Below are positions 1 through 10,994 of a stretch of 64,000 nt of DNA, piece by piece. Numbering within the stretch: position 1 is the stretch's first letter; every line of letters starts with the position of its first letter. Origin of the DNA: CBCOTE01 sp965112965 (GTDB lineage Bacteria > Desulfobacterota > Desulfovibrionia > Desulfovibrionales > Desulfovibrionaceae). The position numbers were made by a program, and so were the translations under genes. The stretch lies in contig CBCOTE010000001.1 in the NCBI GenBank assembly GCA_965112965.1, positions 62,001 to 126,000 on the forward strand. The letters run 5' to 3'. Under the pieces are notes generated by a model. The model had not been told where the DNA came from. It saw only the letters and a program-made list of their open reading frames with translations, and searched no databases.

Positions 1-1
1 C

Positions 2-217
2 GGCCAAGGACTATGCAATTTACGTTTGGGCAAAGACGACAAGGCTATCGAAGCCTGGCAGGCCTACCCAACTCCAACTGACGATCTAATACGCAGCGAG
101 CTAGAGCGCCAAATATACAATCTCAGCCCAGATATAGAACTCCCACTAGATGCTGTAGCACGCGCCGTGGAGCATTTTTTATCTGGGCGCGAGCTAGAAA
201 TCCTCAAAGAAAGCTGA
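2..217 (+). CDS. C-terminal end of a TPR-like protein (truncated by window edge)
   Basis: An open frame enters from the left edge and ends in TGA at 215-217, so only about 71 C-terminal residues are visible. The first visible residues (LGKDDKAIEAWQAY) have the helix-turn-helix spacing and small/aromatic pattern of a tetratricopeptide repeat, and the rest is acidic and helical. TPR proteins act as protein-protein scaffolds; no partner can be named from this piece. The upstream start lies outside the window. It precedes ilvE on the same strand but a promoter-like element lies between them, so they are probably separate transcription units. The TPR assignment is inference from a single repeat. 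Confidence 0.6.
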   Translation, partial: GQGLCNLRLGKDDKAIEAWQAYPTPTDDLIRSELERQIYNLSPDIELPLDAVARAVEHFLSGRELEILKES

Positions 218-239
218 ATCATGATTTTTTTTCACCGCC

Positions 240-268
240 TTGACCTCGCCTGGAGTTTTATTTATCCT
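240..268 (+). promoter_or_regulatory. candidate sigma70 promoter of ilvE
   Basis: TTGACC at 240-245 and TATCCT at 263-268 are separated by 17 bases, a good match to the housekeeping promoter consensus. It lies about 80 bases upstream of the ilvE start and just after the TPR-like gene. This is a by-eye match without experimental support. Confidence 0.45.
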
Positions 269-349
269 AATATGCTTGGTTCAATGAATCGCATCAACCC
301 TCGACCTTCACCCGACCCTTCTCATTAAGATAATAAGAGGACTCGTTTC

Positions 350-1279
350 ATGACTAAGATGCAACAAGCGGAATTTATTTGGTTCGACGGTAATTTGGTG
401 CACTGGGCTTCTGCCCAGGTACACGTACTCACACATACCCTACACTATGGGGTAGCGACGTTCGAAGGTATTCGCGCCTACAAAGGTAAAAACGGTGTCT
501 CCGCCGTTTTCCGGCTCAAGGAGCATATCGATCGGCTATTCGGCTCCACAACTATCATGCGCATGGCCATGCCTTTCACCAAAGAAGAAATTATTGAGGC
601 CGTTGTACAAACACTACAGGCCAATAAACAGCCGGAGGCCTATATTCGACCCCTAGTTTTTATAGGCGACGGTGTCATGGGCGTGCATCCCGGTGACAAT
701 CCTATCCGAGTCGCTATTGCCACCTGGGTTTGGAGCACCTATCTAGGTAAAAAAGCTTTAGAAAAAGGCATCAGCGTCAAGACCTCAACTTTTAACCGAC
801 ACCATGTCAACGCTATGATGACCAAAGGCAAGGTGACAGGCAATTACGTCAATTCCGTACTTGCTAAGATGGAGGCTATCAGCGACGGATACCAAGAAGC
901 ACTCATGCTTGACACCAGCGGCTACGTCTCAGAAGCTACTGGAGAAAATGTGTTCATTGTACGCAAAGGGAAGATCAAAACCACTCCGTTAACAACCATC
1001 CTCGAAGGCATCACCCGAGAGAGCCTGATCACTCTAGCCCGCGACCTTGGGTACACCGTGGAGGAGATACCTTTCACCCGCGACGAGGTGTACATCGCCG
1101 ACGAGGCTTTTTTTTCCGGCACTGCAGCCGAAGTCACGCCTATCTGTGAATTCGATCGGCGCATCATCGGCGAGGGCAAGACTGGCCCCATTACCAGACA
1201 CCTACAGACAGAATATTTTAAGATCGTGCGTGGCGAAAACCCTACCTACGCTGCCTGGCTACACACCTACACCGTCTAG
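350..1279 (+). CDS. ilvE: branched-chain amino acid aminotransferase (class IV PLP enzyme)
   Basis: IlvE transfers the amino group between glutamate and the 2-oxo acids of valine, leucine and isoleucine, the last step of their synthesis, in the cytoplasm. The 309-residue protein has normal family length. The fold-type IV signature is complete: the PLP lysine is K161 in GKVTGNYVNS, followed by the substrate/cofactor loop SGYVSEATGENVF and the SGTAAEVTP phosphate-binding turn near residue 258. GAGGA sits 8 bases before the ATG and fixes the start. The next gene, dnaX, begins 124 bases later on the same strand. No frameshift or missing key residue was seen, so it is probably functional, suggesting that this bacterium still makes or salvages branched-chain amino acids. 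Confidence 0.95.
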   Translation: MTKMQQAEFIWFDGNLVHWASAQVHVLTHTLHYGVATFEGIRAYKGKNGVSAVFRLKEHIDRLFGSTTIMRMAMPFTKEEIIEAVVQTLQANKQPEAYIRPLVFIGDGVMGVHPGDNPIRVAIATWVWSTYLGKKALEKGISVKTSTFNRHHVNAMMTKGKVTGNYVNSVLAKMEAISDGYQEALMLDTSGYVSEATGENVFIVRKGKIKTTPLTTILEGITRESLITLARDLGYTVEEIPFTRDEVYIADEAFFSGTAAEVTPICEFDRRIIGEGKTGPITRHLQTEYFKIVRGENPTYAAWLHTYTV

Positions 1280-1403
1280 CCTACAAAAAAGAGGACCGGT
1301 AACGGATGTTCTTCCATTCCACCATCGCCTATGTGCCCGCTCCTATATCTCTTATCCTGTCCTTTCTCCATCCCTATACCGGCCGGAACGGAACTATTAT
1401 ATT

Positions 1404-3143
1404 ATGAGCCAACAGAATCTGGCGGCAAAATACCGACCACAACGCTTCGACGAAGTAATCGGCCAAAGGACCGTTCGGAATATCCTCTCTCGGGCTACAG
1501 CTACGGATCATATAGCCTCGGCTTACCTCTTCTCCGGTACTCGGGGGGTAGGTAAAACTACCCTAGCCCGCATTCTAGCTAAGGCCGTCAACTGCATTCA
1601 GGCCCCAACAGCTGAACCCTGTAATCAGTGCGTCCATTGCCGCCAAATCACTATCGGAATAGCTGTAGACGTAATGGAGATCGACGCGGCTACTCATACC
1701 GGCGTCGATGACGTACGCATCCTCCAGGAGACTATCGGCTACGCACCCCTAGAATGCCGATACAAGATATACATCATCGATGAGGCGCATATGCTTTCAC
1801 GATCGGCTTTCAATGCGCTCTTAAAAACGCTGGAGGAGCCGCCCCCGGGGGTCGCCTTCATAATGGCCAGCACCGAACCACAGAAACTTCCCGTCACCAT
1901 TGTTAGCCGCTGCCAAAACTACGTATTTAAGCGGATACCAGCCTCCCGGTTGGAAAAACACCTGCAGAGTGTACTTGCCCGTGAAGAGTTCAAATTCGAG
2001 GAAAGCGCTGTAGCTCTAGTAGCCCGACGAGCGGCCGGCAGCGTGCGTGACGCAATGTCCCTGCTGGGCCAAATCTTGGCCTTAGGCCACGGCTGGATGA
2101 CCGAAAAGGATGTACGCTGTGTGCTCGGTTTAGCCGAACAAGAACTTTTCTTCCAGCTCGTGCAGGCCCTTAAAGACCAGGATACTTTGGCCATCGCAAA
2201 AATCATGCACGAAGTGCTAGATCAGGGTCTAGATTTAGGCTTTTTTCTACGAGAGCTCTCTCAGATATTCCGTAACCTATTCCTGCTAGCTCAGTGTGGA
2301 AAGAAAGGAATAGACATTATCGAGCAGCCTCGGGAAGAAACCGAACGTTGGCTGGTCTGGGCTCAAAAGTTTTCACTTACTCATATCCACGCGTGCTGGC
2401 AATTGACTCTAGAGGGACAGCGTCGCGTCTTGTCTAGCCTGGAACCAGCCATGTCGCTAGAACTGCTCCTAATAAATCTGGCGTTCCTGCCACGGCTTAT
2501 GCCGCTCGAACGGTTAGCTAATACAACCGAATTGGCCCCAAGCCCTCCAATCGACGGCCTGACAATTCCGCACGACTATTCCAGATCAACTGCGGCAACC
2601 AAAGAGGCTGCCTTATCGGGAACACCGTTCGCAACCACGACGCAGCCGACCTTCGAAGCACTGAACCCGACCTTCACTACGCCACCACGCAAGTTTTCTG
2701 CTATAGCCCCACCTGACCCTTACGGTGTATCTGTATTAAAATCTAATATAGCCAACCGTACAGACGGAACAACCATTGAGGACTGGCAAAAATTCATCAA
2801 TCATTGCCGAAGGAACCTAGATTCAGCCGACTCATTGCCCATGCGTCTATCTCAAGTGACCGGAGAGTATACGACACCAGTCCTAACTATCACTTGTACC
2901 GGGCCGTTCCAACACAACCAGCTCGCCGAGCCGGCAATCCTGCGACAGTTATCCAGCTTGGCCAAAGACTATTTCGGCCCCGCGTCAAAAATTCAGCTAT
3001 TGCTAAAGCATGATGTAACCAAAAATACCCACAACTTAAAAGAAGAAATGCGGCAATATCCTCTAGTACAAAAACTCATCCACGAGCTTGACGCGCAACT
3101 CATCAATGTCTGTGAAACCCCAATTACGGCCAACAATACGTAG
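1404..3143 (+). CDS. dnaX: DNA polymerase III gamma/tau subunit (clamp loader ATPase)
   Basis: DnaX is the motor subunit of the clamp loader that places the sliding clamp on primed DNA. I start it at ATG 1404 (579 residues, beginning MSQQNLAAKYRPQRF), because the in-frame extension upstream overlaps ilvE and has no family resemblance. Visible motifs: Walker A GTRGVGKT at residues 45-52, four zinc-binding cysteines at 64, 73, 76 and 79, Walker B DEAH at 126-129, and the arginine-finger segment ending STEPQKLPVTIVSRCQ. Residues from about 370 to the end are a low-conservation tau-like tail. I saw no A-rich programmed-frameshift site of the E. coli type. It leads a dnaX-ybaB-recR cluster, a very common bacterial arrangement. 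Confidence 0.95.
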   Translation: MSQQNLAAKYRPQRFDEVIGQRTVRNILSRATATDHIASAYLFSGTRGVGKTTLARILAKAVNCIQAPTAEPCNQCVHCRQITIGIAVDVMEIDAATHTGVDDVRILQETIGYAPLECRYKIYIIDEAHMLSRSAFNALLKTLEEPPPGVAFIMASTEPQKLPVTIVSRCQNYVFKRIPASRLEKHLQSVLAREEFKFEESAVALVARRAAGSVRDAMSLLGQILALGHGWMTEKDVRCVLGLAEQELFFQLVQALKDQDTLAIAKIMHEVLDQGLDLGFFLRELSQIFRNLFLLAQCGKKGIDIIEQPREETERWLVWAQKFSLTHIHACWQLTLEGQRRVLSSLEPAMSLELLLINLAFLPRLMPLERLANTTELAPSPPIDGLTIPHDYSRSTAATKEAALSGTPFATTTQPTFEALNPTFTTPPRKFSAIAPPDPYGVSVLKSNIANRTDGTTIEDWQKFINHCRRNLDSADSLPMRLSQVTGEYTTPVLTITCTGPFQHNQLAEPAILRQLSSLAKDYFGPASKIQLLLKHDVTKNTHNLKEEMRQYPLVQKLIHELDAQLINVCETPITANNT

Positions 3144-3215
3144 ATAATAATTTCCGGATACGGCCCTTTTTTTGGCTACGCCGCGATATCAACACAACTG
3201 CGAAAAAGTACTACC

Positions 3216-3533
3216 ATGAAAAGTGGAATAGGCAATTTGGTCCAACAGACCCAGATTATACAAAGAAAGATGGCTAAAGCCCAAGAAAAACTGGCAGAAC
3301 GTATAGTAGAGGCAGTCAGCGGCGGCGAAATTATTAAAGTAGTAGCTACAGGCGCCCAAAAAGTGAGGAGCGTACGCATCGACCCGACTGTAGACTTACA
3401 AGACGTCGGCATACTTGAGGACCTAGTGCTAATCGCGGTCAATAAGGTACTCAAACGTTTGCAGGAGATAGCCGAAAAACTACAGGTACACTCATTGTCG
3501 GGCTCAAAATATCCAGTTTATTCTAGGGACTGA
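3216..3533 (+). CDS. ybaB: YbaB/EbfC family nucleoid-associated protein
   Basis: This 105-residue protein matches the small dimeric YbaB/EbfC DNA-binding family, which binds DNA as a 'tweezer' dimer and is nearly always encoded between dnaX and recR, as here. Family features are the opening GIGNLVQQTQIIQRKM helix, the central VVATGAQKVRSVRIDP beta segment and the C-terminal helix with LEDLVLIAVN. The ribosome-binding site is weak. The stop codon ends two bases before recR, so the two are translationally coupled. The last dozen residues are short and not glycine-rich as in many relatives, which looks like normal family variation. Confidence 0.9.
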   Translation: MKSGIGNLVQQTQIIQRKMAKAQEKLAERIVEAVSGGEIIKVVATGAQKVRSVRIDPTVDLQDVGILEDLVLIAVNKVLKRLQEIAEKLQVHSLSGSKYPVYSRD

Positions 3534-3535
3534 GC

Positions 3536-4141
3536 ATGGCTGCGTTGCCTGCACCGCTGGAGGCAGTGGTTGTACGCCTAGGCGAACTACCTGGCATAGG
3601 CCCCAAATCCGCCCTTCGTATAGCCTTGGCCTTGCTCAAATGGCCCGAAGCGCGAACCAGGGGACTTGGGGAAGCCATCCTCAGACTACGTAAAGAGCTT
3701 TTCATCTGCTCACGATGCAACGGTCTAGCCGACGCTGAACCTTGCCGGCTCTGCGATGACCCTTCACGCAGCCGTGATATACTATGCCTTGTGGCAGACT
3801 GGGACAGTTTATTGGCTTTGGACCGGGGCGGCTTTTACCGGGGTCAATATATAATTTTAGGTGGCCATTTTACTCCTATAGACGGCACAAACAGTCAATC
3901 CTTAAAAGTCGAACGGCTGCGAAGCCGGCTGGCCGAAGGCGAGGTTCAGGAGCTGGTACTGGGCCTGGGAGCGACTTTGGAGGCCGAGCATACCGCCTCC
4001 TATCTACGAAATCTCACGGCCCAGGAATTCCCAAAAATTAAGGTGACACGCTTAGCCCAGGGCATTCCCCTGGGAGCGGAGATACGTTATATGGATAGAG
4101 AAACACTCCGACAATCGCTAACTCACCGCCAAAAAATTTAG
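3536..4141 (+). CDS. recR: recombination mediator protein RecR
   Basis: RecR works with RecO (and RecF) to load RecA at single-stranded gaps. The 201-residue length is typical. Visible parts in order: N-terminal helix-hairpin-helix containing LPGIGPKSALRIA, a C4 zinc finger with cysteines 58, 61, 70 and 73, and a Toprim domain including VADWDSLLALDRGGFYRGQY and LGGHFTPIDG. The ATG lies two bases after the ybaB stop. All domains are intact, so it should be active. After it the transcript runs 74 bases to the next gene on the same strand. Confidence 0.95.
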   Translation: MAALPAPLEAVVVRLGELPGIGPKSALRIALALLKWPEARTRGLGEAILRLRKELFICSRCNGLADAEPCRLCDDPSRSRDILCLVADWDSLLALDRGGFYRGQYIILGGHFTPIDGTNSQSLKVERLRSRLAEGEVQELVLGLGATLEAEHTASYLRNLTAQEFPKIKVTRLAQGIPLGAEIRYMDRETLRQSLTHRQKI

Positions 4142-4215
4142 GCTCCCGCTTGCCCTTTACGGAAGATAAAGCATAAAAAAAGCGCAGCACGTGACAAAAA
4201 TATTAGGAGACAAGT

Positions 4216-4761
4216 ATGTTAGAGGTCAGAATACATGGCAGAGGTGGTCAGGGCGGCGTGACCTCAGCGGAGCTGTTAGCCCAGGCGGTCATTGCCCAAG
4301 GCCGATTCGCCCAAGCCTTCCCGAGTTTTGGGCCGGAGCGACGCGGAGCTCCAGTAGTCGCTTTTGTACGTATAGACGACCAAAAAATACGGCTGCGCGA
4401 GAAAATTTATGAGCCGAATCTGATACTAGTCCTAGACCCCACCCTTTTAGATATCATTAACATAGCCGAAGGGCTCAAAGAAGGCGGCATAATCATTACC
4501 AACGCCTCCATCAATGCGACCGAACTCGTAGCCAAGTACAAATGGACTCGAGTAGCCCAAGTACCGGCTGACATTATAGCCCATGAAGAGTTGGGAGTAC
4601 CAATCACCAACACCACTATGCTCGGAGCACTCATTAAAATCTCAAAGGTAGTACCGCTGAGCGCTATGGAGCCGGTAATAGTAAACCGTTTTGGCGCTAA
4701 GCTCGGCCTCAAGAATTACAAAGCACTAACACGAGCCTACTATGAGACCATGATAGTCTAG
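4216..4761 (+). CDS. 2-oxoacid:acceptor (ferredoxin) oxidoreductase gamma subunit
   Basis: The 181-residue protein is the gamma subunit (domain III) of four- or three-subunit pyruvate/2-oxoisovalerate/2-oxoglutarate:ferredoxin oxidoreductases, which oxidatively decarboxylate 2-oxo acids to acyl-CoA and reduced ferredoxin. The signature is HGRGGQGGVTSAELLAQA at the N-terminus, then FPSFGPERRGAPVVAFVRI and the NTTMLGALIK segment. AGGAG six bases before ATG 4216 supports the start. Sequence alone cannot decide between pyruvate and other 2-oxo acids. In relatives the alpha, beta and delta subunits are usually adjacent; here the next 6.2 kb holds no recognisable partner, so it either works with subunits encoded elsewhere or is a last survivor of a lost operon. 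Confidence 0.9.
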   Translation: MLEVRIHGRGGQGGVTSAELLAQAVIAQGRFAQAFPSFGPERRGAPVVAFVRIDDQKIRLREKIYEPNLILVLDPTLLDIINIAEGLKEGGIIITNASINATELVAKYKWTRVAQVPADIIAHEELGVPITNTTMLGALIKISKVVPLSAMEPVIVNRFGAKLGLKNYKALTRAYYETMIV

Positions 4762-7700
4762 CCCATCATACAATCCATCTTCTCTAGGTTCACAGAGCGA
4801 ACTATACTGCCTTTACGGACTTTTGTCAGTCCGGACTAGAACCTTATATACATCCCTGTAGACAGACTTAACGGCATCATTCGGACCCATTGACTATCGC
4901 GTCGTGGATGATCTCCGCTTGGTCCACGAACCCTGATGATACCACTGTTGAAAATATAAAATTAGATCGGTACGCGCTTTTATCCACAACAATCTCCTTA
5001 CTACCTAAGGTCAAAATATTTTTCCTCATTTACCCACAGGCATCTATGGCGAACTTTTCGGAAAAGGCTCCTGATACTAGTGCCAGTTATCTGAAACAAG
5101 GTATACACTCTTTTCCTGTTATCCCATGGCTAAAACTGTGCCTTTCACATCGCCAAAAAAAATACGGTGCGAAAGATTGATAACTAACTAAGCTAAAATC
5201 ACCTAACTAGAGGCAGTCAACATTTTTCAGTAAAAAATAGTTCCTCCTCAACCACGATGACCACAATGGTCTCCCAGTTTACAATAAGGTCCGCTTTGGG
5301 CTTATTCGACCATTTCGCTTGATATAATCCAAAAAAATCGATATAATTAAGAAATTTAAGAACTGACTAAACTCTTCATAGACCTTTGGTATGAAAATGA
5401 TACGCATACGACTGAACAGCCAGCAAGGCGTAAGCCCGTAGATTAGGTTGATACGGAATTGAAGAATAGCAGATTGGAAATAATCTTAATGTTATTTATT
5501 TGACCTGGTGGTACATCTCATTCAATAAGTTATTCTTCTTCTTCAAATAATTTTTAAATAATTTTAGACTTCCGTAGTGTTCTACCGGACCAAAGTTTTG
5601 AGCTCCGTATTGCATTTATAGTACTTTAAAAATATAATCTCCGCTTCAGGGTCTCGGTTACGGCCAGATCTAAGAACTACAAACCAACGATGTGCTTAGT
5701 TATATAATCCCAGGACTACAATACGATGCCTCGACCACATTCCGGATGATATCGATATTTTACACAATGACAACTGGGCAGCTCGGGAGCATTGACACTC
5801 AAATCGTCTACAGTAGACATGCACAGGCCTATTAGGATACACTCCAGCACGACAAAACGCAATCTAGCCTTTCACGGCCGTTGGCCGCCTCGGTTACAGT
5901 ATGGCTGCTATTAAACAAGGACGCATAGGTACCTGACAAGGCGAGCTCATAGTTGATGATTAGGACGCAAGACATCTTCTGGTAATAAGACATATGCATT
6001 GCGTAGGGTTAAAATGTAATACTTGTCACTAATGGCTACCCACTAAAGTTGTCCACCCTTAAAAGACCTGCAAAAGGCGCCGTTACTTTATTTCTTTGCC
6101 TGTTTTGTCGTCTTCTACTAAGGTCAAATCTATAATTTCTCCACGCACTCCCATAAAATGTTGACCGGATGGCCTTACTAAAACTGCTCAATCAGACTAA
6201 TTACCTCGCGTACTCCTCCCCAAAATACCACCTTCAAATAGCAGTATTTCGACTGATAGATTTATGACTGGGTCAACTCAACTTCAATTGATCAATATCT
6301 CTATCGCACTACTGCTAACCTACTTCTCGTCGCATTGGTCCCCTCCTGGCTGATTCACCCCGGCTAGCTTCCATATCCTAAGATTATATTATAGGCAGCG
6401 CTAATGTCTAATTTTTTCTGCCTTATCCGGCTACAAAACGCCATAAATAGCTTAATGTACGCATCACTAGCTACTCAAGCTGCGCTACCAACTACTAGTG
6501 CACCACCGCCACCTTCTTCTTAGGCCCGAGCTATATGGTTAATCTTAAATCTGTTCCACGCCACTAAAATGTTTCTAACCTGTAACGCGTATATGATTCC
6601 TTATTTTTCATTTCGCCTAACGCTAAAAGTAACGACTTATGCTCGACTCATGGTTTATGTTTGGGAGTATCTATGGGAAAAGTACAATTCAGCAAAAAAC
6701 TGTCTCCTGTAGCTGGTTGCTAGACTCAGGATACCAACAATGATCTCTAGCTGTGCGGCTGGTTAGAACCTCAACTAGCTTATGGGGCGACTTTATCTTA
6801 TGACTTTATTGAACCTCATAAGCTCCCTCGGAATAGCGGCTCGCCAGGGACCTTAAAATATCCAAGGCTAGCAGACTACTGCAAACACTCCGCATAATCT
6901 ACATTGCCCTATGCACAATCCGACCTATGCCATGTTCTTCATGTTGGTCTTCTTCTACTACAACTACGAAATCGCTACAGCCATCTCTATAGCCAACATC
7001 ATACGATAAAGAGGAACTATGATTTTAGACACGCTGCCCATGTACACGCTACTTACAGTCCAAACTTAGATGTGCCCGACTCCATAGCCTTCAGCCGGAT
7101 AGCCGAGTAGATCTCCATGCGACAGCCCTGACCGCTTCTTTGTTCCTGTGGCTTGATGTAATATTTTGGACCTTCGTTATTGCCCTGACCCTGAAAGAAT
7201 CTCTAGCCTTTGGATGACATAATTTGGACTAGCTATCTCAGGCACTGTCGCACTTCTCTTAGCGAGTATGATATCTCGGAAACCTTCAACCAAACATTTT
7301 AGTTTTCTTCTCAGGCATCACCAAGTTCTCCATTATATTTAACCCGCTGCTCCTCAGGTCCACCTGCTTGCTCACTGGTCATAACAATCAACTGTCCTAA
7401 ACTTACGTTATTCTTTGTCATCAAATGATTCTGCTAAATTGACCGGTAGAAACTAAACAACAACTAATCTGGTCTTATCAGACTTTAAATACTGAATAGC
7501 CTGCTATACTATGCCATCTATCCAACCAAAAAAACTGAACAAATATACTATTTCTATGATAGAAATACCGACAGCAGGACCTCCAAAAAAAGACTACACC
7601 CTTGCGAACTAGACAAAGTTTGACATATAGATCATACGGTTTAAAGAATTACCAACAGCTACGACATATGCAGCGCCACCTCCTGTGGCGTCGCATTACC

Positions 7701-10700
7701 GGCTTCGGAATTCGACCACTTCTTTATAGTTGTAGTTGCAGACTAAGCAGCTATCCCAGCCCGTAAGCGACAGCTATTAGGCCACAGCAGCGGTCCGCCA
7801 TGACGCGCACTCCTCATACAGCCGTTCAACCTGTACAATTCCAGTCATGGCATAGTTAATTCCTGGACTCAGTCCAGCCTGGACATAGCCCCGTCTCCGT
7901 CCGTATGGAATCTAGGCCGACTGTACTAATGCCGATAGCACTATTATTTCGCCCCTATGGCTGGTTTCCTATTTCCAACCCCGCATATAAAAACTCTTTT
8001 TTTGGTCATACTAAAAATAACCTAAAAAATACCTACCAAATATTGTCCCAAGATAAAAACATGTTTCAGTTCACGGCGGCCTTGTGGTGAGGCAGCGATG
8101 CGTGATGGCATCCTGCTAAAGCTAGCCGCATTTACTCACGAAACGGCTAAATATAAAAACGTCTGCACAGCCGCCATAACTAAAAAAACTGAGTTCCTTA
8201 TGCCCGATGAAAGCCAACTGATTCTTAACCAGGACATATAGTCATCTGGCCTAGTAAATCGATTACTACTACAGAATTAACAATATAAAAAATTTATCCC
8301 ATAAAATTTGAACAGTACAAATTTGCACTGTTCTCAGGTCAATCATTACAGCCTGTGACGATTTAGGGCCCACTACTTAGCCTTACCTGTCTGGCCGAAA
8401 ACCAAAATACATCAACCATTCATTCTCTAAAGTCAGGACCTGATCAAATAACAATATAGTGTCAACTATACTATTCCCCCCAAAGGTATCAATGTCCACG
8501 TGCAGATAGCCAATGACCTGGCACTACTTTCCGTTTTGGACATAGATTCATATTCTAGTAAGTTAGCTAGAAGAACCCAAACTTCGTTACCCATCACCTC
8601 TCAGTTATTTCCGAAAAGGCAAAACTATATCTCATCCGCCGTCCCTCATGAAATCTATATAGTTGCGTAGACCTGAACTATTCATATAGCATATGCTTAT
8701 GTTTAAAAAATCACTGGTGGCGTCAATCAGGTCTTAATATAACTCTAAGATCTCGACATCGTCAACACAATGGAGAAGTACTCGACTGAGTTCTTCTCAC
8801 TATAGAACATGATGTTGAAAGCTTTTTAAGGCTTTTTTAATAATGTACATAAACACACCCAAAACTAAAATGCTCTTAATCTCCACCATGACAGTACGCC
8901 TGATCTCGATATCTTTGGTCTAATAGGAACAGCCTTTGCTGAAATTCTCGTTATTTATTGGCGCGCGGTGACTATTCTAACTCCTAGGCCAGCGCGGTTG
9001 TTATCGATTGTGATCATTGCTCCATCTAAAGTGTTGTGCTGACACATACTCTGCCATGTATGTTTGCTGACCAACGGGATCACTACAAAAAAATGGGATA
9101 AAATTGCTATCGCCACTAGCTACTGTGTAAAGAATATTCTAATCATTTCTGACTTACTCGCATAAATCGCTAGCACTTCTTCACCAGACCGATAAAACCG
9201 TTTCACCCCGGTCAACACGATTATAGAGTGTACCTCATTTTGTGTGGGCCACATCGAACCAGTTCTCCTAGTCTTTAAGAGAAATGTTTAAGGCATACTA
9301 TTGTAGCTCATGTATGAGCTGGGTAGTTGCCTTTAACTGTCTTCTATCGACGCCTCTGGGCCAGTACGCATCACTGTCCTGCGGACAGCCTTAGGAGCAA
9401 CACCGCCTGATCAAACTCAGCCAACATCTGTACCTAGACTGACACTGATAACGAGCCGAAGAAATCAACTCCAAAAAAATACCTCTACGTCAGCCATGAC
9501 CGCTACCGACCCGACGCCGCTAAGCCTCCCAGATGATCAAAAAAATCGATAATAAGTTAAATATTACCAACGCACTAACGTATCCGGTCTGCGATCTCAC
9601 AGCCTAAAAAACTATTCTCTTGAGCCAGCCTAGCTAGACTACAGTATGCCAGCCAAGCAGGTTGTGATCAAAATATTCTAGACAATCTCGCTTCGTCAAA
9701 AAAAAGCGTATTAATACTCAAAAAAACTAAGCTTAAATCTATGGCCAGCTGGCAGGCAAGGTCCACGCGGATAGAATTGGCCGATAAAAATTGTCAGACT
9801 AAAAACTTAATCCTAGACATAGATTGTCACCAGTAGAAACCGATAGCTCTAGAACTAGGCTGCAGCTAGGACGACGGCCTCCACCGGACCCATAAATACC
9901 GCGAACAAATCTATCATATTGATATCGTTAATTACAAACAACCGGCAACTGATAAGCACACGACCAATTCTTCCAGAGAAGTACGACCCACTAAGTCTAC
10001 CGCAGGCCGGCAATGACGTAATAGCGTTCAGCCAGATCATCTGTCAGGAGCACGGAAATAAACCTAAGCTCCTAAGACAGGCAGCGCCACATAGTCATAA
10101 AATAGCTACGAGTTAGTGACACTATCCTCTCCACTGCCCCTCAGTTATAGAACAACTAATTATGTATTCTGAGCTTTCCACGTCGACAACTTCATTCCTC
10201 TTTATGTGCAACCCATGTTAACCGTTCCGCAGCCTTTCGACACGTAACAAAAAATGGTTCTGCTAGGCAAAAGCTCATGCATGTCGAGATTGAACTCAGC
10301 TACTTCTCAAAAAAATAAAGTCCCAAAAATTGAAAAAATCATGCTATACTATGAAATTAGCAAAAAAAACACGATCCATAAGCATAGCTACCATAAAACT
10401 ATCGCCACCAAGATATAAATCTTATAACGTCAATAACGGTCTCGACCTAGCCAACGCTAGCAATACCGGCCGGTCTCAACTCGCAGTTTCCAACCTACCG
10501 GCCAAGGCTAGACTACAAGTCAACAGATGCACCTTAGAATGACGGTCAGATTCACCATGACTAAGGTTCGGGACGCTCCGATCAGCTCATGCCTTAAATA
10601 CAAGAATCAAGCCGCAGCCACTCGCTAATATATGTTAGGCAGGTATATTAGATGCGCCCTGGTCTAGATCCGAATTTAATCAAAATCTCGCAGGAGCTAT

Positions 10701-10994
10701 GCAGGCCAATATATTCCCATTACAGGCCACACTGCTTACGCCTGCTAATAGCCAAGACGAAATCTGTAGAAAATTTAGAACGGGTTAGAATTTTAAATGA
10801 ATCTCAGCACAGGCCATCTTAGTCCCAAAAAAAATAATAACGATCTCGAACTAACCAAACAAACCCATCTTTTTCTATCCTTGCCTTAAATCCCACTGTA
10901 CACTAAAAAAATAAACTAAATTAATAAAAAAATACCGCTAACGAACAGAATTACACAGCCACGGATAAACTGGCTGCAACAAAGGATAGAGACG
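4762..10994. other. 6.2-kb non-coding desert
   Basis: No open frame here has the composition or motifs of a real gene; stops are frequent in all frames and short frames (for example near 4890-5180, 6904-7110, 9919-10116, 10330-10542) match nothing I recognise. A small inverted repeat CGGACT/AGTCCG lies at about 4816-4834, just after the oxidoreductase gene. Runs of six or more A are far commoner than runs of T on this strand (about 21 against 3 by eye). I looked for the ferredoxin-like cysteine motif and TPP-binding motifs of missing oxidoreductase subunits and found none. It is best read as thoroughly decayed former coding DNA. Confidence 0.7.

Noticed and set aside
1047..1403. Long in-frame N-terminal extension of dnaX overlapping ilvE
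   Set aside because: It lacks any resemblance to DnaX, overlaps the ilvE coding end in another frame, and the family-conserved start MSQQNLAAKYRP is at 1404.
1280..1403. Possible SRP RNA gene next to dnaX
   Set aside because: The conserved SRP tetraloop region (GGAA within CAGGTCCGGAAGGAAGCAGC) is absent on both strands and the space is filled by irregular sequence.
4890..5180. 96-codon frame after the oxidoreductase gamma subunit, as a partner subunit
   Set aside because: No cysteine-rich ferredoxin motif or TPP motif; composition looks random.
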